A stretch of 64,000 nt of DNA from contig CALWHE010000005.1 in NCBI GenBank assembly GCA_944380295.1, positions 28,590 to 92,589 on the forward strand, written 5' to 3'. Position 1 is the first letter of the stretch. Each line of letters begins with the position of its first letter. Below, piece by piece: positions 15,792 through 26,036 of this stretch. The translations under genes were made by a program, and so were the position numbers. The stretch comes from an uncultured Christensenellaceae bacterium. GTDB taxonomy: Bacteria > Bacillota > Clostridia > Christensenellales > UBA3700. A model generated the notes under the pieces. The model was not told the origin of the DNA. It was given only the letters and a program-made list of their open reading frames with translations, and ran no database searches.

Positions 15792-18700
15792 ATGGAAAAT
15801 ATGGGAAGGACTAGAAAAAGCACGTTTTTGTCAGTCATAATTCTTGTTCTCGCAACGACGGTTGCGCTTCTCGGCGTTACCGCGCAGGGGGAAAAGACTT
15901 GTGCCGCAGAAAACGGCGATTACGGAGAAAATTACAGGAATCAGCTTGCGTTTTCAGCACTAAGGGGTTGGAACAACGACCCGAACGGATTGCTGTACGT
16001 CGACGGCACGTATCATATGTACTATCAGTACAATTACGATCAGAGGAACGGTCAGACATATAACGGCTGGGGCAATATGAGCTGGGGACACGCGACGAGT
16101 ACCGATCTCGTGCATTGGACGGAACAGCCCGTTGCAATACCCGCGTATCAGACGGTGGGCGGACAATATTACGAGATGATGTTCTCGGGAAGCGCCGTTT
16201 ACGATAAAAACAACACCAGCGGATTTTTCGACGCAAACGGAGGCAAAGGTATAGTTGCCATACTGACCCAGCCTCAGACTGCCGACCAGGGCGGCGCACA
16301 GAGACAGATACTGGCGTACAGCTATGACGGTCAGAATTTTACGATATACGGCGAGATTCTCGGCAGAGAGGACGACGGCGGTATGGGAGACAACGAATTC
16401 CGCGATCCCAAGGTGTTCTGGAGCGAGAAGCATTCCAAGTGGATTATGGCGGTAGGCGGCGGAGCGGTCAGGATGTATTCCTCCAACAATCTCAAAGACT
16501 GGAAGTATATCGGCAGCACGGGCTTCTGGGGCGAGTGCCCCGACTTGTCCGCTTTCGAAACGGAAGACGGTCTGAAGTACGTGTTGATAGTTTCGCCCGA
16601 GGATAAGACTCAAAGCCACAATTTCAACGGTACGACTAAAAAAGATACGTTTTATCCCGCAGAGTATTACGTTGTCGGTTCTCTCGACGATAACGGACTT
16701 TTTGTTGCCGACGGCGATATCCGAAGATTGAGTTACGGGATAGACAGCTATGCTATGCAGACGTTCAACAACGCGCCCGAAGGCAAGGTTTACGGCATAA
16801 GCTGGTCGGCTAGTTGGAAGAGCGTGGGTCAGTACGAGGCGGTACGCGAAAATTACAACGGCGGCATGACGATCGCGTGCGAGCTTAAACTCGTTAAAAA
16901 CGTCGAGGGTGATTATGTGCTCGAGCGCGTTCCCGTCGAGGCTTTCGACAGTCTCAGAGGAGATGCGATCGGGGAATATACGGGTACGGTCAGCGCAGAG
17001 ACCGCGGCTTTGACCGACGTCAATGTCGATGTGTTCGATATGACGGCGACGCTCGATTTCAACGCGGGAGACGCGTCTTTCGCGCAACTCGAGATACGCG
17101 CGTCGGCTGCGGAAAAAACTGTGCTTCGCTACGACGTAGAGAGAGAAGAACTCGTGCTCGACCGTTCGCAGAGTTCTCTGATAGTAAAAGATACCGATTA
17201 TTTTGCGTTCCCCGAACGAATACCCGTTAAACTCAAAGACGGAAAACTCGAGATCAGGGTGATAAGCGACAGGGCGTTCGTCAGCGTCTTCGCCAACGGG
17301 CAGAGCGCGTTTGCGGCGATATTCCCGCAGGCGGTCTCCGACGGTATGAAGCTGTATGCGGATGGCAACGTCGGAGCTGACGTGACAATTTACAGCCTAT
17401 CGGGCATTTTCGGAGAAGTTTCGCCTTCTGAAAAGCTTATACAGAGTTCAAACAAGTTCGATCTTTCAGTCGGCGACAAGGTCGCGCTCGTAGTTTCGAA
17501 TTACGCGCTCTCTTTCGACGAAAACGCAGTTTCTTACGAAGTCGTTGAGGGCGGAGAATTCGTATCTCTCGAGAGCGGGAGCGGCATAGCGTTCGTCACC
17601 GCGCTCGGCAAGGGATACGCTAAGATCAAAGCGGAATACGGCGGTCAGACGCTTTATACCGACGTCTTCGTATATGCCGATGGCTACGTCGGCGATATTG
17701 AATACGGCGCGAAGCTGTTCGGTTTTGCGAGACCCGACGACAACGGCATAGTGCTGTCTAGAGGCGACGGGGACGCGTTTATGTTTTCAGACGAATCAGC
17801 CGACGAGTTCGTCTATTCTGCCGATCTGTCTGTAAACGACGGCGGTCAGGCGAGCGGACTCATGTTCGGCATAAGCGACAACCGCTATTATTATTTCGTC
17901 GCTACTGCGGATTTCAAGGACAACGTTATCAAAATATGGCGTTCCGACATCGGCGATCTTGCGAGAGTGTCTTATCCGTTCGGCGGCAGAAAGAATTGCC
18001 GTCTGACGCTGGAAGTCGTGGACGGAGTCGCCTATCTTACCGTTGATTCTGACAGCAACGCAGATCTGATATGCGCGCTCGACGGCTATGACGGAGGTAT
18101 GCTAGGCTTCAATACCTACAAGGCGGACACTCTGATCAACAACGTAACGCTTGAAAGGAAAGTTTCGTCTGCTGTCTACGACAAGAGCGCGGACGTGATC
18201 TTCCCGATCGGCGAACGCGAAGTGGTCAAAGTCGTCAACGTCACGGACGGCAGTTACCGTCTGAAAGAGGGAGAATACGCCGTTGAGAACGGACAAGTCG
18301 TGCTCAGGTCAGACTACTTGAACACGCTCGCTTCGGGTACTGAATACGTATTCAGAGTCGTTGCTGCTGACAGAGATTTCGACTTCAAGGTATCGCCCTT
18401 GTTCGAGCAAGCGACGGCGAGCGCGGGAAAACCCGAGTTTTCTCCCGACGAACAGATAACCGTTGCCGTCAGCGGCGCCGCAAACGTCTACGCGGTCAGG
18501 ATAGACGGCAAAACTGCGGACGACGAGCTGATCTCCGTCCAGGACGGAGTCGTCACGGTATCCGCCGGTCTCGGACTGATAGAGGGTACCTATACCGTTA
18601 CGCTTATCACCGACAACGGCAGACCCGAAGTCAGGATAGTCGTCGCGCGTCCTTACGATGCGTCGGGCGAAGCGGAAGAGCCCGATTTTACGTTCTTTAT

Positions 18701-18797
18701 TATCGACATAACTCTGTTTGCGATCTTTATAATCGCGTGTATAGTTTTGCCTGTCGTCAAAAAGGCAAGAAAAAAGGATGAGGAGAGGAAATCATGA
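15792..18797 (+). CDS. Membrane-anchored extracellular GH32 fructanase (levanase/inulinase type)
   Basis: About 1,001 residues. A signal peptide or N-terminal helix comes first. The GH32 five-bladed propeller follows with WNNDPNG (60-66, nucleophile Asp63), RDP (204-206) and the acid/base Glu248 in ECPD, then the GH32 beta-sandwich. After that come a bacterial Ig-like segment and a LamG/concanavalin-like domain (about 620-780). The C-terminus is a hydrophobic helix plus a basic tail (VVKKARKK), so the enzyme is probably tethered facing outward rather than sortase-linked. It should hydrolyse beta-fructans to importable products. An upstream in-frame ATG at 15771 sits in the loop of a hairpin without SD; 15792 was preferred, and 15801 is also possible. 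The stop overlaps the permease start by 4 nt. Confidence 0.9.
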   Translation: MENMGRTRKSTFLSVIILVLATTVALLGVTAQGEKTCAAENGDYGENYRNQLAFSALRGWNNDPNGLLYVDGTYHMYYQYNYDQRNGQTYNGWGNMSWGHATSTDLVHWTEQPVAIPAYQTVGGQYYEMMFSGSAVYDKNNTSGFFDANGGKGIVAILTQPQTADQGGAQRQILAYSYDGQNFTIYGEILGREDDGGMGDNEFRDPKVFWSEKHSKWIMAVGGGAVRMYSSNNLKDWKYIGSTGFWGECPDLSAFETEDGLKYVLIVSPEDKTQSHNFNGTTKKDTFYPAEYYVVGSLDDNGLFVADGDIRRLSYGIDSYAMQTFNNAPEGKVYGISWSASWKSVGQYEAVRENYNGGMTIACELKLVKNVEGDYVLERVPVEAFDSLRGDAIGEYTGTVSAETAALTDVNVDVFDMTATLDFNAGDASFAQLEIRASAAEKTVLRYDVEREELVLDRSQSSLIVKDTDYFAFPERIPVKLKDGKLEIRVISDRAFVSVFANGQSAFAAIFPQAVSDGMKLYADGNVGADVTIYSLSGIFGEVSPSEKLIQSSNKFDLSVGDKVALVVSNYALSFDENAVSYEVVEGGEFVSLESGSGIAFVTALGKGYAKIKAEYGGQTLYTDVFVYADGYVGDIEYGAKLFGFARPDDNGIVLSRGDGDAFMFSDESADEFVYSADLSVNDGGQASGLMFGISDNRYYYFVATADFKDNVIKIWRSDIGDLARVSYPFGGRKNCRLTLEVVDGVAYLTVDSDSNADLICALDGYDGGMLGFNTYKADTLINNVTLERKVSSAVYDKSADVIFPIGEREVVKVVNVTDGSYRLKEGEYAVENGQVVLRSDYLNTLASGTEYVFRVVAADRDFDFKVSPLFEQATASAGKPEFSPDEQITVAVSGAANVYAVRIDGKTADDELISVQDGVVTVSAGLGLIEGTYTVTLITDNGRPEVRIVVARPYDASGEAEEPDFTFFIIDITLFAIFIIACIVLPVVKKARKKDEERKS

Positions 18798-19789
18798 GAA
18801 AGAGAAAAGCTGACGTCAACGCGACCGAAATTGAGACAGAAGCGACCGGATTGCCGTTGAACAACAAAAGCAGGTGGGAGAGCTGGAAGGATAATTTCAA
18901 GAGGAGAGGCTGGATACTGTTGTTTATCCTGCCCGCGGTAATATACATCCTGATATTCTGCTATATCCCGATGTACGGCATACTTGTCGCTTTTCAGAAT
19001 TATATACCCGGCGATCCGATAATAGGCGAGGGCACTCAGTGGGTAGGATGGGAAAATTTCAAGACGTTTTTCTCCAACCCCAATTTCCTGACTTATTTCA
19101 AGAACACGTTTTTGCTGTGTATCTTGGGATTTATAGTCGGATTTCCGCTGCCGATAATCGTCGCGCTCCTTCTCAATTCGCTGAGATCGAAAAAGGCGAA
19201 GAAAGGTCTGCAGATATTGTACTACGCGCCGCACTTCATATCTCTGGTCGTAATGGTCGGTATGCTCGAACTGATATTCGGCTCTGACGGACTTATAGAT
19301 CAGCTCAGCATTCAGGCGGGCGGCGACGTCAACGGATTGCAGCTGTTCTTAAAACCCGAAGCGTTCAGACCACTGTTCATATTCTCGGGCAACTGGCAGG
19401 ACTTCGGGTGGTCGGCGATAATATACCTCGCGGCGCTTTCTGGCGTAGACCCGTCGTTGCACGAAGCTGCAAAAGTGGACGGAGCTTCCAGATTCAAGCG
19501 TATATTCAGCGTGGATCTTCCCGCGATCGCTCCGACGATAGTGATGCTGATGATACTTTCGGTCGGCAATCTTATGAACTGCGGTTACGAAAAAGTATTG
19601 CTTATGCAGACGCCCGGCAACCTCGAAACGAGTGAAATACTTTCGACTTACGTCTATACGTTCGGTCTTCTGCGCGAGCAGTACGGCGTAGGTACCGCGG
19701 CGGGTCTTTTTAACTCCGTCATCAACGTCGTGCTGCTTGTGATAGCAAACTTCACGTCGAAAAAGCTCGCCAACCAGAGCATGTGGTAA
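18794..19789 (+). CDS. CUT1 ABC sugar permease (LplB-like)
   Basis: 331 residues with six predicted membrane helices after a charged cytoplasmic N-terminus. The ATPase-contacting EAA loop is clear: EAAKVDGAS...FSVDLP starting near residue 224. It overlaps the GH32 stop by 4 nt and precedes the partner permease by 10 bp. It is one half of the membrane channel of the oligosaccharide importer, expected to carry short fructans with the binding protein at 20722 and the ATPase at 28489. Confidence 0.92.
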   Translation: MRKRKADVNATEIETEATGLPLNNKSRWESWKDNFKRRGWILLFILPAVIYILIFCYIPMYGILVAFQNYIPGDPIIGEGTQWVGWENFKTFFSNPNFLTYFKNTFLLCILGFIVGFPLPIIVALLLNSLRSKKAKKGLQILYYAPHFISLVVMVGMLELIFGSDGLIDQLSIQAGGDVNGLQLFLKPEAFRPLFIFSGNWQDFGWSAIIYLAALSGVDPSLHEAAKVDGASRFKRIFSVDLPAIAPTIVMLMILSVGNLMNCGYEKVLLMQTPGNLETSEILSTYVYTFGLLREQYGVGTAAGLFNSVINVVLLVIANFTSKKLANQSMW

Positions 19790-19799
19790 GAGGTGGAAT

Positions 19800-20705
19800 A
19801 TGAATGCACAGGAACCCAGGATCAACGCTAAAAAGAACAAAATAAAAGAAAGCAAAACCGATTACGTGTATTACGGAGTGTGCGCGTTCATACTCGCTCT
19901 TCTCGCGGTAGTGGTCATATATCCTCTGTACTATATCGTAATAGCGTCGATATCCGATCCCGACGCGGTCATGACGGGCAAGGTCTGGCTTTATCCCGTA
20001 GAACTGACTTTTTCGGGTTACGGACAGCTGTTCTACCGCGAGGATATATGGAGGAGCTATTTCAACACGATCGCCTATACTGTACTCGGTACGGCGTTCA
20101 ATGTTGCGCTGACGATACCCGCAGGCTGGGCGCTGTCACGCGAATACCTGCCTTTTCGCAAGTTAATAATGCCTTTTCTGATAATAACCATGTTCTTCGG
20201 CGGCGGACTCGTACCTTACGTGATACTGTGCCGCTCTCTCGGGCTTTATCAGAATCCGCTTATCCTTATAATCGGCGGCGGCGTGAGCGTGTACAACGTA
20301 TTTATGTGCAAATCCTTCTTCCAGTCCAACGTGCCGAAAGAGGTGCTCGAGGCGGGTATGATAGACGGTGCGGGTGAGATCAGGACGTTTTTCGATATAG
20401 TACTGCCCGTAGCCAAGTCGATCATAAGCGTCATGATACTTTTCTATGCGGTCGGACACTGGAACAACTATATCGACGCGTATATCTTCAGCATAGACGA
20501 AAGCTTTTATCCGTTGCAGACTCTGCTGAACGGGCTTCTCGACGCAAACTCGGGCGGAGAAGGAGAGGTCGTACTTGAACAGATGAGAGCGGCGACGCAG
20601 ATAAAATTCACGTCGATAATAATAGCAACGATACCCATACTGATCATATATCCTATGATCGAAAAGCATTTCGGGCAGGGCGTGCTCGTCGGCTCGTTCA
20701 AGTAA
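19800..20705 (+). CDS. CUT1 ABC sugar permease (second subunit, YtcP-like)
   Basis: 301 residues, six membrane helices, with the EAA loop EAGMIDGAG...FFDIVLP near residue 180. Its start follows AGAGGTGG. It pairs with the permease at 18794 as the typical LplB/YtcP heterodimer. Position between that permease and the solute-binding protein is the standard order of such operons. Confidence 0.92.
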   Translation: MNAQEPRINAKKNKIKESKTDYVYYGVCAFILALLAVVVIYPLYYIVIASISDPDAVMTGKVWLYPVELTFSGYGQLFYREDIWRSYFNTIAYTVLGTAFNVALTIPAGWALSREYLPFRKLIMPFLIITMFFGGGLVPYVILCRSLGLYQNPLILIIGGGVSVYNVFMCKSFFQSNVPKEVLEAGMIDGAGEIRTFFDIVLPVAKSIISVMILFYAVGHWNNYIDAYIFSIDESFYPLQTLLNGLLDANSGGEGEVVLEQMRAATQIKFTSIIIATIPILIIYPMIEKHFGQGVLVGSFK

Positions 20706-20721
20706 GCGCGGGAGGAAAACG

Positions 20722-22335
20722 ATGAAGAAACCGATAATCATCATAGTTGCCGTAGTCGTCTGGATAGCCTGCGTGATACCGTTTGCGATGGGCACGGTAA
20801 AGGTGAGCGAGGGCGATCACGATTTCGTGGTGCTTGCGGTAAAAGAGGACGTTGTCAAGGATTACAACACGATGCCTGTATTTGAAAAACTGGCAGACGA
20901 AACGGGGCTTGACGTATACTGGACTTTCAACACGTCCATGCAGTATTCCAACAACCCAGACCCCGTGGGCATAAACGGCATAGATGCGATATACCATTCG
21001 GGGTTCTCCAACCTCAAACTGTACGATTACGGCAGGAGGGGCAGGATAATCGCGATCGACGAATATCTTGACAGCATGCCCAAGTTCAAGGAGATACTCA
21101 AAGCCCGTCCCGATATTGCAGAGGCGCTCAAATCTCCCGACGGGCACATCTATTCTTTGCCGAGAGTTGAGGAAATGGGACTCAAAGCATATCCCAACAT
21201 CCTGTTCATCAACAAGACGTGGATCGAAAAACTGATCGACAACGGGCAGATGCCCTCCTCGGTAAAACTGTCCAAAAAAGATCTGACAGACGGTCTCGAC
21301 CTCAGTCGCGACGAGTTCAAGGCGATAATTCAGAAGTTCAACGAGCTTGATATGGACGGCGACGGAAGCACCACCAACGAAGTGCCTCTCGCGTTCGTCA
21401 GCGGCAACTGGCAGGGCAACGAGTCCGATTTCATCGCGTCTTTCGGTGTCCCCGAAAACAAAGAGCACAAGACGATAGTCAACGACAAAGTCGTGTTCAC
21501 TATAGAAGATGAAAACTGGTTCAGAGCTATATCTGAGATGAACGAGTGGTTCAGAGAAGGTCTGATACGCTCCACTTCTTTTACTCAGAGTCAGGACAGC
21601 TTCCTCGCCAACGGTCAGGACGGCAGATACGGCGCGTTCTACTGGTGGGAGAAGGAGACGGTCGTAGCAAATCCCGACGATTACATCATTGTGCAACCGC
21701 TCAAGGATGACGACGGCAACCGTTACGTCGGCGTAAGCAACGAATTGGAGATAGAAAAAGGCGAATGCGTGATACTGAGTACCTGCGAAGACCCCGAGGA
21801 ACTTCTCGGATACTTCGACAAGTTCTTCGAGCCCGACTATTCGGCGCAGCTCAACTACGGCTCTATCGAGTCGGGCGCTTTTCTCAGAGAAGAGGTGGAC
21901 GACAAGCTGATCCCCAACGACGATCACGGCGAGCAGAGCGCGGACGACTTCCGTATGAAGAATGCGCCTTACGGGGTAGTATATCTGACCAAGGACGAAT
22001 GGGCGAACCACGTGCAGATGGAATCGCGTGCGGTACTCAGGCTCGAGAGATTGAAGCTTTACGTAAAGCCTCATTCGTATGAAGGTGCGCGCGGAATACC
22101 AAATCTGAATTATACAGAGCAGGAACTCAAGGACCTCAACGTCCACGAGTCGTCGCTCGGGAACAACATCACCAAGTGGATGACCAATGCGATCATAGGT
22201 TCAAGCGCTCCGACAAGGGAATCGTGGCAGAGTTTTCTCAGCCAAAACAAGACCGCGATCGAGCAGATAAAAGCTATAAATCAGGCAGCTTACGATCGCT
22301 ATCTGAAGGCATTGCAGGCAGAGGAAAGTCAATGA
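20722..22335 (+). CDS. Extracellular solute-binding protein of the fructan ABC importer
   Basis: 537 residues, the size of CUT1-type large binding proteins. The N-terminus is a membrane-spanning or signal segment (MKKPIIIIVAVVVWIAC). The only Cys that could be lipidated is in WIAC, a poor lipobox, so it may be signal-anchored instead. The body resembles the family 1 or LipO group of binding proteins. It immediately follows both permeases. Its stop overlaps the DUF624 start (ATGA). Confidence 0.85.
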   Translation: MKKPIIIIVAVVVWIACVIPFAMGTVKVSEGDHDFVVLAVKEDVVKDYNTMPVFEKLADETGLDVYWTFNTSMQYSNNPDPVGINGIDAIYHSGFSNLKLYDYGRRGRIIAIDEYLDSMPKFKEILKARPDIAEALKSPDGHIYSLPRVEEMGLKAYPNILFINKTWIEKLIDNGQMPSSVKLSKKDLTDGLDLSRDEFKAIIQKFNELDMDGDGSTTNEVPLAFVSGNWQGNESDFIASFGVPENKEHKTIVNDKVVFTIEDENWFRAISEMNEWFREGLIRSTSFTQSQDSFLANGQDGRYGAFYWWEKETVVANPDDYIIVQPLKDDDGNRYVGVSNELEIEKGECVILSTCEDPEELLGYFDKFFEPDYSAQLNYGSIESGAFLREEVDDKLIPNDDHGEQSADDFRMKNAPYGVVYLTKDEWANHVQMESRAVLRLERLKLYVKPHSYEGARGIPNLNYTEQELKDLNVHESSLGNNITKWMTNAIIGSSAPTRESWQSFLSQNKTAIEQIKAINQAAYDRYLKALQAEESQ

Positions 22336-23036
22336 GAGGATTGCAAAGGCTGGGAGAATATCTGTGGGAATTTTTCGTCGTTACCGCGATCGCGGCGGTG
22401 TCGGCGGTGACGGTATTGCCGTTTTTCCCCGTGACGGTCGGGCTTGCCGATTATTTCGGCAAAGACTTTGAGACGCGCGCCTTCAAGGATATTTTTTCCG
22501 CCATTGCCAAAAACGCGAAAATTATAGCGGCATATACGCTTTTTCAGCTCGTCGCCATAATTTTCCCGGCATTGAACGTGTTCTTTTTCAATACGCACCC
22601 CGAAGCGTCCAACGCGATAGTGCTCGGAATAAGCTATGCGGTGCTCGCGATAGGCTGTCTGTTCGCGATAACGGCGCCGACGGTGATAGCCAATATGAAC
22701 GTTACGTTTTTTCAGCTTCTCAAAAATTGTCTTATACTTTTTTCGGGCGGCTGGGCAAACGGGATACTTGCGGCGATATGCGTCGCCGGCGTTGCAGCTC
22801 TGGTGATCTTCTATCCCTATGTCGTGGTGTTGACGCTGTACGCACTGCCTCTTACGGTGACCAAACTCATGAGAGAAAACTTTCTCAGACTCAAAGCAAA
22901 AGCTCTCGGCACGTCGGTGTACGAATTGAAACAAAGAGAGAAAAGAGACGATTATCTCGACGAATACGGTAAAATAAAAAGAAATCCGCAGAACGTACGG
23001 AACGGAGAAGACGACAATGAAGAAAAACACAATTAA
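22332..23036 (+). CDS. DUF624 (YesL-like) membrane protein
   Basis: 234 residues with about five hydrophobic helices and a charged C-terminal tail. The N-terminal pattern (LGEYLWEFFVVT...LPFFPVTVGLADYF) is that of DUF624/YesL proteins, which recur beside CUT1 oligosaccharide transporters in Firmicutes. The ATG at 22332 overlaps the preceding stop by 4 nt and was preferred over upstream in-frame codons. The molecular role is unknown; an accessory or stability factor for the importer is the usual guess. Confidence 0.8.
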   Translation: MRGLQRLGEYLWEFFVVTAIAAVSAVTVLPFFPVTVGLADYFGKDFETRAFKDIFSAIAKNAKIIAAYTLFQLVAIIFPALNVFFFNTHPEASNAIVLGISYAVLAIGCLFAITAPTVIANMNVTFFQLLKNCLILFSGGWANGILAAICVAGVAALVIFYPYVVVLTLYALPLTVTKLMRENFLRLKAKALGTSVYELKQREKRDDYLDEYGKIKRNPQNVRNGEDDNEEKHN

Positions 23037-24675
23037 AATCGCGATAGTTATCACGGTTGCGGCATTGTTGCTCGCGTTCGTATTGATCGGTTGCGACGAG
23101 GAGACGGTAAACGCTGCGCCGCAAGTGGACGGAGCGCACGATTTCGACTGCATCGTCGATACCCCCGTGGATATTCTCGACGGAGTAGCTGCGCTCGACG
23201 ACGAGGACGGAGACATCACTCCCGACATGGCGATCACGATTACCCCGGAGGCGGAGTTAAGGGACAACGGATATGCCGTTTTCCCCGAAGAAGGCAATTA
23301 CCGCGTTACCTATACCGCAACGGACAGCACGGGCAGAAGTACGAGCGAAAGCGTTATCGTAAGCGCTGTCGAAAGAGAACTCTATATGGATTTCAGCGAG
23401 GTCAGCGGGTTTAAATGCACGACGTCGGGCGGCGCGGCTCTGACAGATAACGGTATGTACGACGGCGTTTACCGCATAAAGGCGAGCGGAGCGGAGATTG
23501 CCGAGGACGTCAGTCTCAGCAGAGATTTTACGCTCACCGGCGGTGAAGAATACAGATTTTCTTACCGCTATTACAGCAGCAAGGCCGGCAGGGTCAACAT
23601 ACTTGCCGACGGTGTCGCGTTTGCGGTAAAAGAGATATTCAAGGGTGAAAACGTCCTCGAATTCTCATACGTGCCCTTAAACAAAGGTGAGAGCGCGGAG
23701 GTCGAAATATCCGTGCTTCTCGGCGCGCTTGAAGAATTCGAGTTCTATCTGCTCGGCGCGGAGTATACTTTCGCGCAGAACATAGACGGAGAGCTGTTGC
23801 AGAAATTCTCTCTGGCGGGCAGAGTTCACGGCAGATTCGACGGGACGAACGGCAACGCGTGGGTTTCCGAAGACGGAAAGGCGGCGACTCTCGAAGTCAC
23901 TTCGGCTCACAACGTCGATATATGGCGCGGAGGTATGTTCATCGATACGGGTCTCACGGTTTCCGCGGGCGTAGAATATACCGTGTCGTACACGATCGTC
24001 AGCAGCGAGGCAAAGCCTTTCGAGGTTATCCTGAAAAGAGATCAATGGGGTGAGAACAGGTATGACACTTTCGCTATAAGCGACGCGACTACAGCAAGCC
24101 GCGTGTCGCGCACGTTTATTCCCGATGCCGACAATGCGGGCGCTTTCTGGATATACGTGCAGTCGGGCAATGAAGTCAACAACATAACGATTTCCGATCT
24201 CAGCGTGGTCGCGAAATCGGACGGCAACAAGACGGAAGTCATCACGCTCAAGGATTTCGTATCCAAGCAGGCAGACGGCTATCAGGGGGAATTGCATACG
24301 TTCGGCGGAAGCTTTACGTACACGATCCCGTCGTTCGCTCCGACCGACTGGCAGCAGCAGGTGATCGGACCCGAGTTTTACGTCGGCGGCAGCGGCGAAA
24401 ATTACGTCGTTACGTTCAAAGCCAAGGCGAGCAAACCCGTCGTCACCATTTTCGCTGCAGTCTTATACGGCGGCTGGGATCCCACATGGGTATGGTCGAG
24501 ATTTACTATCACGGAAGACGAGCAGGTGTACACTTTCTTCTGCAATTCCGTGGGCGGCAACAGACTCAACAATTTCGTCTGGCAATTCGGTTCTCAGGCG
24601 AATCAGGCGTATAACGACGTAAAGATAGAAATAAGCGACGTAAAAATTTCATATAAGGACGCAACTTTGGACTGA
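23017..24675 (+). CDS. Carbohydrate-binding lipoprotein with Ig-like domain
   Basis: 552 residues. Lipobox LIGC follows a good signal peptide. Residues about 35-125 form a DUF5011/HYR-like Ig domain (AALDDEDGDITPDM...YRVTYTATDSTGRS). Two or more jelly-roll-like segments follow with aromatic-rich strands (about 270-400 and 410-550), typical of carbohydrate-binding modules. No catalytic signature is visible. It starts inside the 3' end of the DUF624 gene (20-nt overlap). Probably it captures fructan at the surface, alongside the lipoprotein at 14456. Confidence 0.8.
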   Translation: MKKNTIKIAIVITVAALLLAFVLIGCDEETVNAAPQVDGAHDFDCIVDTPVDILDGVAALDDEDGDITPDMAITITPEAELRDNGYAVFPEEGNYRVTYTATDSTGRSTSESVIVSAVERELYMDFSEVSGFKCTTSGGAALTDNGMYDGVYRIKASGAEIAEDVSLSRDFTLTGGEEYRFSYRYYSSKAGRVNILADGVAFAVKEIFKGENVLEFSYVPLNKGESAEVEISVLLGALEEFEFYLLGAEYTFAQNIDGELLQKFSLAGRVHGRFDGTNGNAWVSEDGKAATLEVTSAHNVDIWRGGMFIDTGLTVSAGVEYTVSYTIVSSEAKPFEVILKRDQWGENRYDTFAISDATTASRVSRTFIPDADNAGAFWIYVQSGNEVNNITISDLSVVAKSDGNKTEVITLKDFVSKQADGYQGELHTFGGSFTYTIPSFAPTDWQQQVIGPEFYVGGSGENYVVTFKAKASKPVVTIFAAVLYGGWDPTWVWSRFTITEDEQVYTFFCNSVGGNRLNNFVWQFGSQANQAYNDVKIEISDVKISYKDATLD

Positions 24676-24680
24676 CAACT

Positions 24681-26036
24681 ATGAAGACATTGAAAGAGAT
24701 AAACGCGTATATCAAAGAAAACAAGGCGGGCATCGATCCCCGTTTCAGACAAAGATATCACATGATGCCGCCGATCGGCTGGATGAACGACCCCAACGGT
24801 TTGAGCGTGTTCAACGGAAAGTATCATCTTTTTTATCAGTACAATCCGTTTGACGTAAAGCCCGGCGTGATGCTGTGGGGGCAATTTACTTCCGAAGATC
24901 TGATAAAATACGTCGACGAGGACGTCGCGATCGTTCCGGATGCAAAATACGACAGCATTTTTTCGGGCGGAGCGATTGGAACGGACGACGGCTTGTGCGC
25001 TGTGTTCACTTTGCATCACGAGAGCGATTTAGTAAAAAAAGAGGAAATTTTCGTAGCGTATTCTGACGACGGCGTGACGTTCGGCGAAAAGACAAAGGCG
25101 TTCGACAACGAGGATCTCCCGGAATATATCAGTCGCGCGGATTTCCGTGACCCCTATCCCGTGAAGAGAAAGGGCGAGTATTTCGTGTTTCTCGGCGGCA
25201 AGGACAAGCGGAGCAACAGCGGAGTTATTGTCGTGCTCGGAGGCAAAGACCTTTCCCGACTTGAATACAGGTTCACGATAGGACCCTTTTATGAGCTGGG
25301 AGATATGGGTGAGTGCCCGTCGCTGTGCAGAGTGGGAGACAAGGATGTTTTCGTAGTGTCTGGTTGCAACGTTAAAGAGCGCGGCAACGACTTCAAAAAC
25401 GTCAATTCGAGTGTGTTCATAGTCGGCAACGTCGATTTCAAAAAGGGAGAAATGACAGTCGATCTGATAAAAGAGATAGACAAGGGCGACTGCTTTTATG
25501 CGCCGCAATTCGTAAACGGCTCAGAAAGACCATTGATGATCGGCTGGCAGGAGATGTGGGGCAAGTCCTATCCCACGCAGAACGACAGAGACGGCTGGGT
25601 GGGAGCTTTCACTATACCGCGCGAGATCTCGCTGAGAGAGGGAGACGTATTCCAGGCTCCCGTGAGAGAACTGGACAAATATTGTTCTCCTTACGTCGGT
25701 GACGGCGTGCCGCGTTGCGCACGTCTTAAACTCAGACTGACGGGAGACGGTAAGGTAGCGTTCAAAGGAAAGGACGGAGAGTTTTCCGTAGGCAGTGCGT
25801 CGGGTAAGATATATCTCGACACAACGCTTTCCAACAATATGAACGGTTGCGTAAGAAAAACCGACGGCAGATACACTGATTGCGAAGTGCTCGTGCTCAT
25901 AGACGTATCGGGTGTCGAAATATTCGTTGACGGTGGCAGAGAGACCGTCAGCAGCAGAATTTACATAGACGGCGGGTTGTCGCTTGAAACTGTCGGCAAA
26001 GCAGAAATATCAGCCGTGGAAAGGGTGGACGTATGA
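24681..26036 (+). CDS. Cytosolic GH32 beta-fructosidase
   Basis: 451 residues and no signal peptide, so intracellular. GH32 motifs are complete: WMNDPNG (34-40, nucleophile Asp37), FRDP (155-158) and acid/base Glu211 in GECPS. The length fits sucrose-6-phosphate hydrolase or fructan beta-fructosidase. Since the importer is ABC-type rather than PTS, the substrate is likely an unphosphorylated fructo-oligosaccharide or sucrose. Its stop overlaps the next ATG by 4 nt. Confidence 0.92.
   Translation: MKTLKEINAYIKENKAGIDPRFRQRYHMMPPIGWMNDPNGLSVFNGKYHLFYQYNPFDVKPGVMLWGQFTSEDLIKYVDEDVAIVPDAKYDSIFSGGAIGTDDGLCAVFTLHHESDLVKKEEIFVAYSDDGVTFGEKTKAFDNEDLPEYISRADFRDPYPVKRKGEYFVFLGGKDKRSNSGVIVVLGGKDLSRLEYRFTIGPFYELGDMGECPSLCRVGDKDVFVVSGCNVKERGNDFKNVNSSVFIVGNVDFKKGEMTVDLIKEIDKGDCFYAPQFVNGSERPLMIGWQEMWGKSYPTQNDRDGWVGAFTIPREISLREGDVFQAPVRELDKYCSPYVGDGVPRCARLKLRLTGDGKVAFKGKDGEFSVGSASGKIYLDTTLSNNMNGCVRKTDGRYTDCEVLVLIDVSGVEIFVDGGRETVSSRIYIDGGLSLETVGKAEISAVERVDV

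Noticed and set aside
20698..22146. 482-aa minus-strand ORF
   Set aside because: Antisense to the solute-binding protein; composition typical of a shadow frame.
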